DNA from: Gammaproteobacteria bacterium
Lineage (GTDB): Bacteria; Pseudomonadota; Gammaproteobacteria; S012-40
Length of the DNA stretch: 64,000 nucleotides
Direction: 5' to 3'
NCBI GenBank assembly: GCA_029881255.1
Contig: JAOUMY010000001.1
Location: 1,054,001 to 1,118,000, forward strand
Below are positions 56,620-64,000 of this stretch, one piece after another (the stretch's first letter is position 1; each line of letters opens with the position of its first letter). Made by a program: the position numbers and the translations under genes. The notes beneath the pieces were generated by a model, which saw only the letters and a program-made list of their open reading frames with translations, ran no database searches and was not told where the DNA came from.

Positions 56620-57771
56620 TCAGCGACCAAATCGGATGATATCGCCTGGAAAGAGTTGCGCTTTATCGATTTCGAGACGACCTACTGAGAATAATGGTTG
56701 TACCTGTTCAACGGCTAGCGTTGCTACAGGGGTCTCGCGTCGACCTAAAAAGAATTCCTTTTGGGTGAAACGTATAGGGTCAGGCGATAGTCGGTAAGTC
56801 ATCAGGGTATCGCCAACCTCGACTAACGATGTGGCTCCTGCATTGAAGATAATCTCGTTACCGGAAATTTGTACGATGCGCGCGGTGAAAGGGATCATTT
56901 GCAAATTATTGCGTATCATTTCTACATGTCTATTCATGATTTCACTCATGGCTTTGCCGTAAGCGCTATGCATAAACGTCTTGTTTGTAATCCATGCCCG
57001 GGCGTCTGATAAAAGGCTAACACCTTCAACTGTTTTACTGAATCGATGGTTGGCGATACGCGCGCCTGAGACGCCATCATGAATAAACAGCTCTATGTCG
57101 ATATCGCGTTGATCAAACACCAGACCATCACGTTTTTCCATGCTGTGAATTACACCGCTTACAATGATCTGCACGTCTAATTTGTCGGCTAGAACGGCGT
57201 AAGTCTCTGGGTCATCAAATTTGTAACCGGGATTGTCTCGCGAAATCAGATATTGCGTGCCATCTTCACCGAGAAAGGAACCGCTACTTTCCAGTCTACC
57301 TAGCAACTCCCTCGGCCAATCCTGTTCTATGCCTGGAAAGTCGATCACGTGTTGTTTTTTGATAATATCGAATTGCAGTATGGCAACTTTTTTTCGATAT
57401 CGTGCGGCAGGCGAAGAAGGTCGCGAGCCATCGCGGGGAATCTTTGCTCGAATATGTACGTGATACACATCCTTCTCTGCCCATTCCTGTAATACCTTAA
57501 CATCTTCAACGCGACTGGCTGCATTGACGCGTGTGCTTTCGATTAGCAATACACTGGACGATGTTAAGGTGGTGCTGTCTATTTCAGATTTGAATTGCGT
57601 GGCCGCCTGACGCATCGCATTTTTAATAGCCTGCTCTCTAGCCATTCCCACAGCGCCATCCTTGATGACTGCGCTGCCTTGTGCCTCCACGATCGTATCC
57701 GCTGAAACACTAAACGCCAATATCAAATTGGCGATCAGGCAGAAAATGATTTGCGAGACTATCGTCGGCAT
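56620..57771 (-). CDS. flgT: Flagellar assembly protein T-like (FlgT)
   Basis: FlgT is a periplasmic protein of the flagellar H ring in Vibrio and relatives. The 383-residue protein has a signal peptide cleaved near SVSADTIV. It shows the three FlgT parts in order: an N-terminal domain with AREQAIKNAMRQAATQF, a middle TolB-N-like domain (KKVAILQFDI to DVQIIVSGVIHSME), and a C-terminal beta domain (TARIVQISGNEIIFNAGATS). The start ATG 57771 is 8 nt after the stop of the upstream flgP-like gene. No other flagellar gene is in the window. Confidence 0.82.
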   Translation of the reverse strand: MPTIVSQIIFCLIANLILAFSVSADTIVEAQGSAVIKDGAVGMAREQAIKNAMRQAATQFKSEIDSTTLTSSSVLLIESTRVNAASRVEDVKVLQEWAEKDVYHVHIRAKIPRDGSRPSSPAARYRKKVAILQFDIIKKQHVIDFPGIEQDWPRELLGRLESSGSFLGEDGTQYLISRDNPGYKFDDPETYAVLADKLDVQIIVSGVIHSMEKRDGLVFDQRDIDIELFIHDGVSGARIANHRFSKTVEGVSLLSDARAWITNKTFMHSAYGKAMSEIMNRHVEMIRNNLQMIPFTARIVQISGNEIIFNAGATSLVEVGDTLMTYRLSPDPIRFTQKEFFLGRRETPVATLAVEQVQPLFSVGRLEIDKAQLFPGDIIRFGR

Positions 57772-57779
57772 TTAGCGTG

Positions 57780-58499
57780 TTACTCTGATTGATAGTAGAA
57801 ATTCTTGGTCGCAATATGATTTGCACTGTTTCCGCTTGCTGGTGCTGGCATATTGCTACTCATAATGAATTCGGCCTGCTGCGCGTTGTCTTTTGGTTGG
57901 TTTGCGGCATCAGTACATTCGTCGTCTCTTGAATTAGGAAGCGTTGCGGTCAACAGTCGTTGATCGACGTTGACTTCAACAGTTGTTTCATAACTGCCGT
58001 CTTCATGTGGATTTTCTGCGATAACTCTGGCGCCTTGCAGAGTCGTATCAATGTAGACTCTGAAACGGTCTTTTTCGACGACCATATCGCCCAAAGTGGT
58101 TCCGCCCCAGATCTGAACACCACGTATACGTTCAGCCAGGCTTCGGTAGGCATCAACTTTTGCCGCACGCATCGCCATCAGTCTGCGTTGCGGATCGGAA
58201 TAAAAACTTTTGGGAGGTGCGCCGTATCCAGTTGCTCTGACTCGAACACTAGGAACCTTTCTACCATTTAGATTGATGTAGTGACCATCTGCGGTACAGT
58301 TGACTTCGGCCATTTTTGCCGCGGCAGATGCGTTATCCTGCATGGAGACAGCCACGGGAGATTTCTCCTTCGCTGAAGTTAGTTCCTTGCCTTGCGCTAC
58401 TTGCTTCTCCTTGGGATCGTCGGGAAGTGTATAGTGTGTGCAAGCGGCAAAGAGTGTCGCTAGCGTGAACAAACCTGCCGTTTTAATAACCGAGTGCAT
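57780..58499 (-). CDS. LPP20/FlgP-like lipoprotein
   Basis: A 239-residue lipoprotein with lipobox FAAC (Cys20). The LPP20 domain spans about residues 75-195: VRVRATGYGAPPKSFYSDPQRRLMAMRAAKVDAYRSLAERI, then TTLQGARVIAENPHEDGSYETTVEVNVD. FlgP of Vibrio and Campylobacter has this domain and forms an outer-membrane flagellar ring with FlgT. The tandem order with flgT supports the flagellar reading. ATG 58499 is chosen for the signal peptide; an earlier ATG would place 25 polar residues before it. Confidence 0.75.
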   Translation of the reverse strand: MHSVIKTAGLFTLATLFAACTHYTLPDDPKEKQVAQGKELTSAKEKSPVAVSMQDNASAAAKMAEVNCTADGHYINLNGRKVPSVRVRATGYGAPPKSFYSDPQRRLMAMRAAKVDAYRSLAERIRGVQIWGGTTLGDMVVEKDRFRVYIDTTLQGARVIAENPHEDGSYETTVEVNVDQRLLTATLPNSRDDECTDAANQPKDNAQQAEFIMSSNMPAPASGNSANHIATKNFYYQSE

Positions 58500-58775
58500 T
58501 GATGGTACTCCCTCAAAATGTGTGAAAAGCGCCTGGTTCATGCTTTTCACGGAATCGATATAACGCTCAAACATAAAATTGCAAAGTGCATACCAAGGGT
58601 GTTAGGAAAGTGTAACAAGGTGTTTACGACAGCGCTTAACGCAAACATTGCGCCGTTTTAGTTTTGACTTGGCTCGGTTTTTGTAAATATTTTTACCGAA
58701 GGATTTATGGGAAAGGATTCCAATTCCAGTTAATGAGTACTTAGTTACCTGTATAAGTACACGCAATTTCGGGAA

Positions 58776-59624
58776 ATGAAACAATACATGAAAGCACTAC
58801 TACGGTATCGCCTGCAAAAACACTTTCTGATCGCCAGTTTATCTGTCATGTCTGGTTCTGCACTGGCAGATAGTTGTTATAGCGCAATCGACTATATCAA
58901 GCCAGAAGCGATAAAAGCCAAGCGTGCGCTGTACTTGTTAGTTGACCAAACAACGCCGCTAAGTGGCGAGATGCGGCAAAATGTTACCGATCTGCTGAAA
59001 AGTTGGGGTAAGCCAGGTGATGTCGTTAAGGTGGGCGTTTTTTCGGCCAACATGCAAGGGCGCTTTCCCAAGGTTACGTTTGATCGTAGGGCAGACAATC
59101 CACCGAGTGAAAAATATTTGTGGCAGCTGCGTTGGCAGGACAAAAAGGATTTGCTCGCCTGTTTGGAACAGCAGCAGTCTAATTTTCAGGACGAGGTGAA
59201 AAACGCCATTTCCGAAGCGGTGGAAAAATCCAATTCCACTATTCCGAAAACGGAATTGCTGTTTAGTTTGAAGCGACTTTCCCGTGCAATGATAGTGAAA
59301 GAGGAAGCCGAGCATCCCGTTGTCTTTCTTGTGAGCAACGGCATGGAAAATAGTACTGACTTTTCTTTTTATCGTGGCACTGTGATTAATAAGCTACCGA
59401 CGTTGCAAATCATTTCCAAGATACGTCGCAAGGGACTCATGGGTTTTTGGCGTGGTGCCGATGTCTATATATACGGACTTGGCGTTATTGAAAATAGGAA
59501 AGCCTATATCAAAGGAAATCAGCTCAAAGATCTTGAAGATTTCTGGGAGCGCTATTTCGTCGAAGGCGGTGGCAAAGTAAAAGCCATAGGTTTGCCCGAG
59601 TTGCTTATTTCCTCTATCGAATAG
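58776..59624 (+). CDS. Secreted vWA-like protein, family not recognised
   Basis: A 282-residue exported protein with a signal peptide cleaved near ALADSCYS. It has a Rossmann-like alternation: RALYLLVDQTTPLS at the start, GDVVKVGVFSAN, and HPVVFLVSNGMEN. This resembles a von Willebrand A fold whose first metal motif is DQTTPLS rather than DxSxS. It is divergent from the flgP-flgT pair with a 276-nt gap and convergent with the BASS gene. Function is unknown. Confidence 0.6.
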   Translation: MKQYMKALLRYRLQKHFLIASLSVMSGSALADSCYSAIDYIKPEAIKAKRALYLLVDQTTPLSGEMRQNVTDLLKSWGKPGDVVKVGVFSANMQGRFPKVTFDRRADNPPSEKYLWQLRWQDKKDLLACLEQQQSNFQDEVKNAISEAVEKSNSTIPKTELLFSLKRLSRAMIVKEEAEHPVVFLVSNGMENSTDFSFYRGTVINKLPTLQIISKIRRKGLMGFWRGADVYIYGLGVIENRKAYIKGNQLKDLEDFWERYFVEGGGKVKAIGLPELLISSIE

Positions 59625-59631
59625 ACCATAC

Positions 59632-60570
59632 TTAATCAAACGCGGCAAATTCGCGTTTCATTTTTCCCCGTCGAAGAAAGGCCGTCATCCCCGCTGCAGT
59701 GATGATGCACCACACGGCGAATATTGCCCCCGGTAAAGCGGTTTCCGGTTCGAAATGCTTTAACGCCAGTGCAACTCCTAGCCCGGCATTCTGCATTCCA
59801 ATTTCTATCGACAAGGCGATCTTGTGTCGACGATTGAAGCGAAATAAGCGAGCCAATTGCCAACCGACTATATAGCCCCAGGCATTAACAATAATGACGG
59901 TAATTAACAAAGTAGGGCCAAGTTCTACCAGGCGAGTTTGATTTGCGGCAACGGCGTAGCTGCAAATGACAACAATAGCAAGAACCGCAATAGCTGGCGC
60001 TGCATTGACCACTGGTTGTGCCTTATCGCCCAGAACATGTTTCAAACTGATACCGGTGAGTAAGGGTAGCAATACAGTAAGCAATATGGTTTTCATCATC
60101 GGCCAGAACTCAATCGGCAAAAATGCGCCGCCGAGCCATTGCACTAAAGCCGGTGTGAGTATCGGAGACAACATGGTTGCAACCGTAGTCAAGGCGATTG
60201 AATATGCGAGCGCGCCACCGGCAAGATACACCACAACATTGCTGGCCATAGCGCCCGGCGCACAGGCAACAATAATCAGACCTATCGCGACTTGAGGTTC
60301 AAGCTGGCTGAACCAGGCTGCTGCAAATCCGAGAGCCGGCATGATGGTGTATTGTGCAAGAAGTCCAAGCGAAATTTTCCCCGGTTCTTTTACCGTAGTC
60401 TTGAGGTCGTCCAGCTCCAGGACCATGCCTAGAGAAAACATCGTCGCGGCAAACATCCACAGAAATACATCTTTAAAGATCAAAAAACTGGGGGGATAGA
60501 TAAAGGCGATGACTGCGCCTGCTGCAGTAAGCGGTGCCAGCTGATTGCTAATGCTCTGTAGTATTTTCAA
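59632..60570 (-). CDS. Bile acid:sodium symporter family (BASS) protein
   Basis: A 312-residue inner-membrane protein with nine to ten helices. Family landmarks are SLGMVLELDDL, CAPGAMASNVVVYLAGG and IEIGMQNAGLGVALA, where the two crossed helices bind sodium and substrate. Substrates of bacterial members include organic acids and pantothenate, but not necessarily bile acids. TTG 60570 is preferred, with AAGGA 7 nt upstream. TTG 60600 is also in frame and would share base 60600 with the ATG of the divergent gene. Confidence 0.9.
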   Translation of the reverse strand: MKILQSISNQLAPLTAAGAVIAFIYPPSFLIFKDVFLWMFAATMFSLGMVLELDDLKTTVKEPGKISLGLLAQYTIMPALGFAAAWFSQLEPQVAIGLIIVACAPGAMASNVVVYLAGGALAYSIALTTVATMLSPILTPALVQWLGGAFLPIEFWPMMKTILLTVLLPLLTGISLKHVLGDKAQPVVNAAPAIAVLAIVVICSYAVAANQTRLVELGPTLLITVIIVNAWGYIVGWQLARLFRFNRRHKIALSIEIGMQNAGLGVALALKHFEPETALPGAIFAVWCIITAAGMTAFLRRGKMKREFAAFD

Positions 60571-60599
60571 TTCCCTGTCCTTGATAATCAAAAAGAACA

Positions 60600-61499
60600 A
60601 TGACGATGAATAAGCGAGTGATACGCAATCTCATTTTCCTGGCCATAATGTTGTCATCTAGTATGCCCCATGCCGGCATACTCGACAAACGCGATCTCTG
60701 TCAGCGCGCCATTCAGATGCAGTGTTTATTTCCGGATAGCCTGCATTTAATCACAGAAATTCCCGGCGATTTGTTTGCTACCGCTATCTATCCCTTTAGT
60801 CACGAACGTATCTACCGCACCGGATTTGATTTCGCCTCGACACTGGCGCTGATGCCTGCGGATGAACCGCTGACACGCGGTATTTGGCGTATCCGTGATT
60901 GGGGAGGCGAGTGGGGTTTACGGCCAAAGACGCATCAAGACTGGTACATCCCCGGTTTTCTTTTTTATGATTCCATCATGACGTATGCCTTGCCGGCGAT
61001 GTATGTGGGTGCAGCACTGGCGAATAATCGGCGCCTGTATCGCGCATCGTATTTTGGTATGAAGGTATGGGCCTATACTATTGCTGTACCGTTGCCGTTC
61101 CGTTACGCGGTGCAACGCTCTTATCCCAGTGCAAGTGACGGGGGCTGGAATAGTCCGTTTGAATTTCACTCCCGCGATGCCTACGACAGGAATCAGGCGG
61201 TAATCGATGGCCTGGGGGCGTTTCCCTCGTTTCGCGCGGCAATGTGGTTTGGTCTGGCCGATGTCTTTGCATCCGAATATCAACACGCTTGGGCCTGGTA
61301 TAGTGCCGCAACCGCATTGACCTTGCTCGCCGATCATGGCCACTGGGCGACCGATCTGCTGTTTGGCGCATATATTGGGTTGAGCGTCTCGCAAAGTGTA
61401 CGCACCCGATACCGTTACAACGAAGGCGGTTTTTTCGAAATACGCCCGTTTTTCGCCGGTGGCACAGCGGGCGTGCGTATGGAATGGCTATACGATTAG
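60600..61499 (+). CDS. Degenerate PAP2-like membrane protein
   Basis: A 299-residue protein with a signal peptide (cleavage near PHAGILD) and several hydrophobic segments. The spacing of GLGAFPSFRAAMW and DHGHWATDLLFGAYIG echoes PAP2 motifs 2 and 3. However, PSGH reads PSFR (P209-R212), the motif 3 Arg is missing, and the KX6RP motif is not intact; only H248 and D252 remain. It is probably catalytically dead or a distant relative. It starts at ATG 60600 without a strong ribosome-binding site and precedes uvrD by 40 nt. Confidence 0.6.
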   Translation: MTMNKRVIRNLIFLAIMLSSSMPHAGILDKRDLCQRAIQMQCLFPDSLHLITEIPGDLFATAIYPFSHERIYRTGFDFASTLALMPADEPLTRGIWRIRDWGGEWGLRPKTHQDWYIPGFLFYDSIMTYALPAMYVGAALANNRRLYRASYFGMKVWAYTIAVPLPFRYAVQRSYPSASDGGWNSPFEFHSRDAYDRNQAVIDGLGAFPSFRAAMWFGLADVFASEYQHAWAWYSAATALTLLADHGHWATDLLFGAYIGLSVSQSVRTRYRYNEGGFFEIRPFFAGGTAGVRMEWLYD

Positions 61500-61522
61500 G
61501 CGCCTGAACCCGCGCCGACTTC

Positions 61523-61531
61523 TGGTACAAT
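61523..61531 (+). promoter_or_regulatory. Extended -10 box next to the uvrD start
   Basis: TGGTACAAT gives an extended -10 (TGn plus TACAAT at 61526-61531). The expected start of transcription falls at about 61538-61540, at the uvrD ATG itself. No ribosome-binding site or LexA box is present. Confidence 0.4.
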
Positions 61532-61539
61532 ACCGCCCC

Positions 61540-63738
61540 ATGGATGTTTCCCACATACTCGATCCCCTTAATGATGAACAGCGCGACGCGGTAACCACCC
61601 CGCCGGGTAACGTGCTGGTGCTCGCTGGCGCGGGTAGCGGCAAAACCCGAGTGTTAGTACATAGAATCGCCTGGAATATCGTGACCGAGGGGGTTTCCCC
61701 CTATAGCATTCTGGCTGTGACCTTTACCAATAAGGCCGCCGCCGAGATGCGTGGGCGTATTGAAAGATTGCTGGATATTCCGGCGGGCGGGATGTGGGTC
61801 GGTACCTTTCACGGACTAGCCCATCGTCTGTTACGCGCGCATTTCGAAGAAGCCGGTCTACCCAAAGGATTTCAGATTCTCGATTCCGATGACCAACACC
61901 GATTGGTCAAGCGCGTATTACGTTCCCTGGAACTGGACGAGGCCAAATGGCCTGCGCGGCAACTACAGTGGTATATCAACGGCAAGAAAGACGAAGGTAT
62001 CCGGCCCGAGCACATCGATGGCCGTGGCGATCCGGTCGAGGCCACATATCAAAAAGTCTATCAGGAATACGAACAACGCTGTGCCGCTGGTGGCATGGTC
62101 GATTTTGCCGAATTGCTCTTGCGCGCCCACGAGTTATGGCTCAAACGCCCCGATGTACTGGATCACTATCGCAAGCGTTTTCGCTGCATTCTTGTCGACG
62201 AGTTTCAGGACACCAACACAATTCAATACGCCTGGCTGCAATTACTCGCCGGTAAGCAGGGCAATATCTTTGTCGTTGGCGACGACGATCAATCTATCTA
62301 TGGTTGGCGCGGCGCAAAGGTAGAAAACATTCATCGCTTTCAACGAGATTTTCCCGATGTGCGGGTTATTCGTCTTGAACAAAACTATCGTTCCACCGGG
62401 CATATACTGAATGCCGCCAATAAATTGATAGCGAATAATGCGGATCGCATGGGTAAAAATCTATGGACAGAGAGTGGCGAAGGGGAGCCGATACGCTTTT
62501 ATTCTGCCTACAATGAGCAGGACGAAGCACGTTTCGTAGTGGATACGATTCAGCAATGGGTACGTGATGGCAATATGCGTAAGGAAACGGCTATTTTGTA
62601 CCGTTCCAATGCGCAGTCACGTGTGCTTGAAGAAGCCTTGTTAATGCAAGGCGTTCCGTATCGTGTGTACGGTGGCATGCGGTTTTTCGAACGCATGGAG
62701 ATCAAGGATGCATTGGCTTATTTGCGCCTGGTATCCAATCGTCACGATGATGCGGCTGTGGATCGCGTGATCAACGTACCACCGCGTGGCATAGGTGAAC
62801 GCACAGTGCAGATGATACGAGATCGGGCGCGTGAATCTCATATGAGTATGTGGGCAGCGGCGGAATCCATCGTGCAAAACAAAGAAGTGCCTGCGCGTGC
62901 GCTCAATGCCTTGAATACCTTTCTCGAACTCATTGTAGAGCTGGATAATGATGTCAACGAATTGCTTATCGGCGATATGCTGGAACACATTGTCGACTAT
63001 ACCGGCCTGCTTGATCACTATAAAAAAGAAAAAGGTGAAAAAGGTCGTGCGCGTATAGAAAATATCGAGGAATTGGTCAATGCCGCGAGGCAGTTTGAAG
63101 ATGACTTTCTGGAAGAGGAAGTCGATGATGAAACAGGCGAGGCTGCGCTAGATCCCTTGCTGGAGTTTTTGTCCTATACCGCATTGGAAGCTGGAGAAAG
63201 CCAGGCAGGTCCGGGGGATGACTGCGTGCAACTGATGACGCTGCATTCGGCTAAGGGACTGGAATTTCCAATGGTCTTTTTAGTTGGTATGGAAGAAGGA
63301 CTTTTTCCCCATGAACTGTCTATAGAAGAACCCGGTCGACTCGAAGAAGAGCGACGTCTGTGTTATGTCGGCATTACCCGTGCTGAGCAACAGTTATATA
63401 TTACGGCTGCCGAGCATCGACGTTTGTATGGGCGCGACAGTTACAACCTGCCTTCACGTTTCGTCAATGAAATTCCACGCGACAGCATCGTTGACATTCG
63501 ACCTAAGGCACAGGTAACGCGCCCTATGAGCGCTTCATCCTTTACCTCGCGTCTTGATGATCTCGATCAGAGTATTAACGGATTTCATATTGGTCAGCGA
63601 GTTATGCATCCAAAATTTGGCGAAGGTATTCTGGTTAATTGTGAAGGCAATGGGCAACACGCCAGAGTGCAGGTGAATTTCGAGGAAGTTGGGCAGAAGT
63701 GGCTGGTTTTGGCCTATGCGAATTTGCAGGCGTCCTGA
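61540..63738 (+). CDS. uvrD: DNA helicase II UvrD
   Basis: UvrD is the 3'-5' superfamily 1 helicase of nucleotide excision and mismatch repair. The 732-residue protein has all SF1A motifs: Walker A LAGAGSGKTRVL, TFTNKAAAEM, LVDEFQDTN, GDDDQSIYGWRGA, EQNYRSTGHIL, LMTLHSAKGLEF and CYVGITRAEQQ. The C-terminal Tudor-like part (HPKFGEGILVNCEG) binds RNA polymerase in E. coli. ATG 61540 gives the conserved MDVSHILDPLNDEQ opening; upstream in-frame sequence lies inside the previous gene. Confidence 0.97.
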   Translation: MDVSHILDPLNDEQRDAVTTPPGNVLVLAGAGSGKTRVLVHRIAWNIVTEGVSPYSILAVTFTNKAAAEMRGRIERLLDIPAGGMWVGTFHGLAHRLLRAHFEEAGLPKGFQILDSDDQHRLVKRVLRSLELDEAKWPARQLQWYINGKKDEGIRPEHIDGRGDPVEATYQKVYQEYEQRCAAGGMVDFAELLLRAHELWLKRPDVLDHYRKRFRCILVDEFQDTNTIQYAWLQLLAGKQGNIFVVGDDDQSIYGWRGAKVENIHRFQRDFPDVRVIRLEQNYRSTGHILNAANKLIANNADRMGKNLWTESGEGEPIRFYSAYNEQDEARFVVDTIQQWVRDGNMRKETAILYRSNAQSRVLEEALLMQGVPYRVYGGMRFFERMEIKDALAYLRLVSNRHDDAAVDRVINVPPRGIGERTVQMIRDRARESHMSMWAAAESIVQNKEVPARALNALNTFLELIVELDNDVNELLIGDMLEHIVDYTGLLDHYKKEKGEKGRARIENIEELVNAARQFEDDFLEEEVDDETGEAALDPLLEFLSYTALEAGESQAGPGDDCVQLMTLHSAKGLEFPMVFLVGMEEGLFPHELSIEEPGRLEEERRLCYVGITRAEQQLYITAAEHRRLYGRDSYNLPSRFVNEIPRDSIVDIRPKAQVTRPMSASSFTSRLDDLDQSINGFHIGQRVMHPKFGEGILVNCEGNGQHARVQVNFEEVGQKWLVLAYANLQAS

Positions 63739-63744
63739 TTAATT

Positions 63745-64000
63745 TCATGCGGCCTTGATAGTGGTTTGTTTTTTCTTTTCTCTCGCCAGCATCGTGAGCG
63801 CAGGTAGGAATTTTACCAATAAGATTGAGGTGCTTGACGGGGCTTGCAGGCGCAGTGTACGCCGAATGTTTTCATCAAATGTCGCGCGCAACACCTGGCG
63901 TACGAGGTGGCTCGCAATTGGTGGAAACGCCAGTCTGGGTGTTTCATTGAGTGACAGTTGAGCCAGTTTCCGTCCCTGTTCGCTGTAACGCATAAAACGG
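63745..64000 (-). CDS. C-terminal part of an unidentified protein, cut by the window edge
   Basis: The minus-strand reading frame is open from the right edge to a stop at 63745. It encodes about 85 residues, with amphipathic helices (ASHLVRQVLRATFDENI) and a basic tail. An ATG at 63993 exists, but the frame continues past it to the edge, so this is more likely the end of a larger protein. No family is recognised. It converges on uvrD. Confidence 0.5.
   Translation of the reverse strand, partial: RFMRYSEQGRKLAQLSLNETPRLAFPPIASHLVRQVLRATFDENIRRTLRLQAPSSTSILLVKFLPALTMLAREKKKQTTIKAA

Noticed and set aside
61500-61560. LexA operator for uvrD
   Set aside because: No CTG-N10-CAG dyad is visible near the promoter.
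1-64000. CRISPR array, IS element, prophage or integron
   Set aside because: No regularly spaced repeats, transposase, integrase or phage gene was seen; the only large repeats are the two nested palindromes.

Overview
This window comes from a free-living, motile-type Gammaproteobacterium chromosome. The evidence is a complete E. coli/Pseudomonas-type division and cell-wall (dcw) cluster, a class A RNase P RNA, LpxC, EfpL, CmoM, YcgL and UvrD, plus an lpoA-position gene divergent from rsmI. Many outer-membrane barrels and lipoproteins confirm a Gram-negative envelope. I cannot name the genus. I see no insertion sequence, prophage, CRISPR array, tRNA or rRNA.

Layout. 0-4 kb: an lpoA-position gene fragment, rsmI, two large nested palindromic elements in the convergent gap to a YcgL gene, then rnpB, a Pal-like lipoprotein and antisense efpL. 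4.06-21.7 kb: the dcw operon in classical order (mraZ, rsmH, ftsL, ftsI, murE, murF, mraY, murD, ftsW, murG, murC, murB, ddlB, ftsQ, ftsA, ftsZ). It is driven by a clear sigma70-type promoter overlapped by a 10-nt-periodic MraZ operator, and most genes overlap by 1-8 nt. 21.8-27.2 kb: lpxC, antisense dciA, an M23 peptidase and secA.

27-31.5 kb, minus strand: a copper-type redox locus made of a two-domain multicopper oxidase with its type-1 copper site in domain 1, an outer-membrane barrel, a small His-tailed secreted protein and a cytochrome c. A TPR lipoprotein and an outer-membrane barrel lie next to it. 33-43.5 kb: a cold-shock gene, then an exopolysaccharide export/polymerisation operon (outer-membrane barrel, SLBB export protein, Wzc-like tyrosine autokinase, small membrane protein, Wzy/ligase, helical-repeat protein) followed by an RND exporter. 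No glycosyltransferase or flippase lies in the window.

43.7-64 kb: accessory and housekeeping genes. These include an EamA transporter, EF-hand protein, retropepsin-like protease and DUF4382 lipoprotein. A four-gene envelope cluster at 47.1-51.9 kb (barrel protein, FlgT-like lipoprotein, LPP20 lipoprotein, PEGA protein) is the least understood block. Next come a GATase, cmoM, msrA, a HD-GYP protein lacking the metal-binding His, a PAP2 phosphatase, a PilZ protein, a flgP-flgT-like pair away from any flagellar cluster, a vWA-like secreted protein, a BASS symporter, a degenerate PAP2-like protein and uvrD.

The most unusual signals are the nested palindromes sharing a core but not arms, the FlgT/LPP20/PEGA cluster, the type C-like multicopper oxidase locus, and the HD-to-ND change in the HD-GYP protein. 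All assignments come from reading the sequence; no database search was run.
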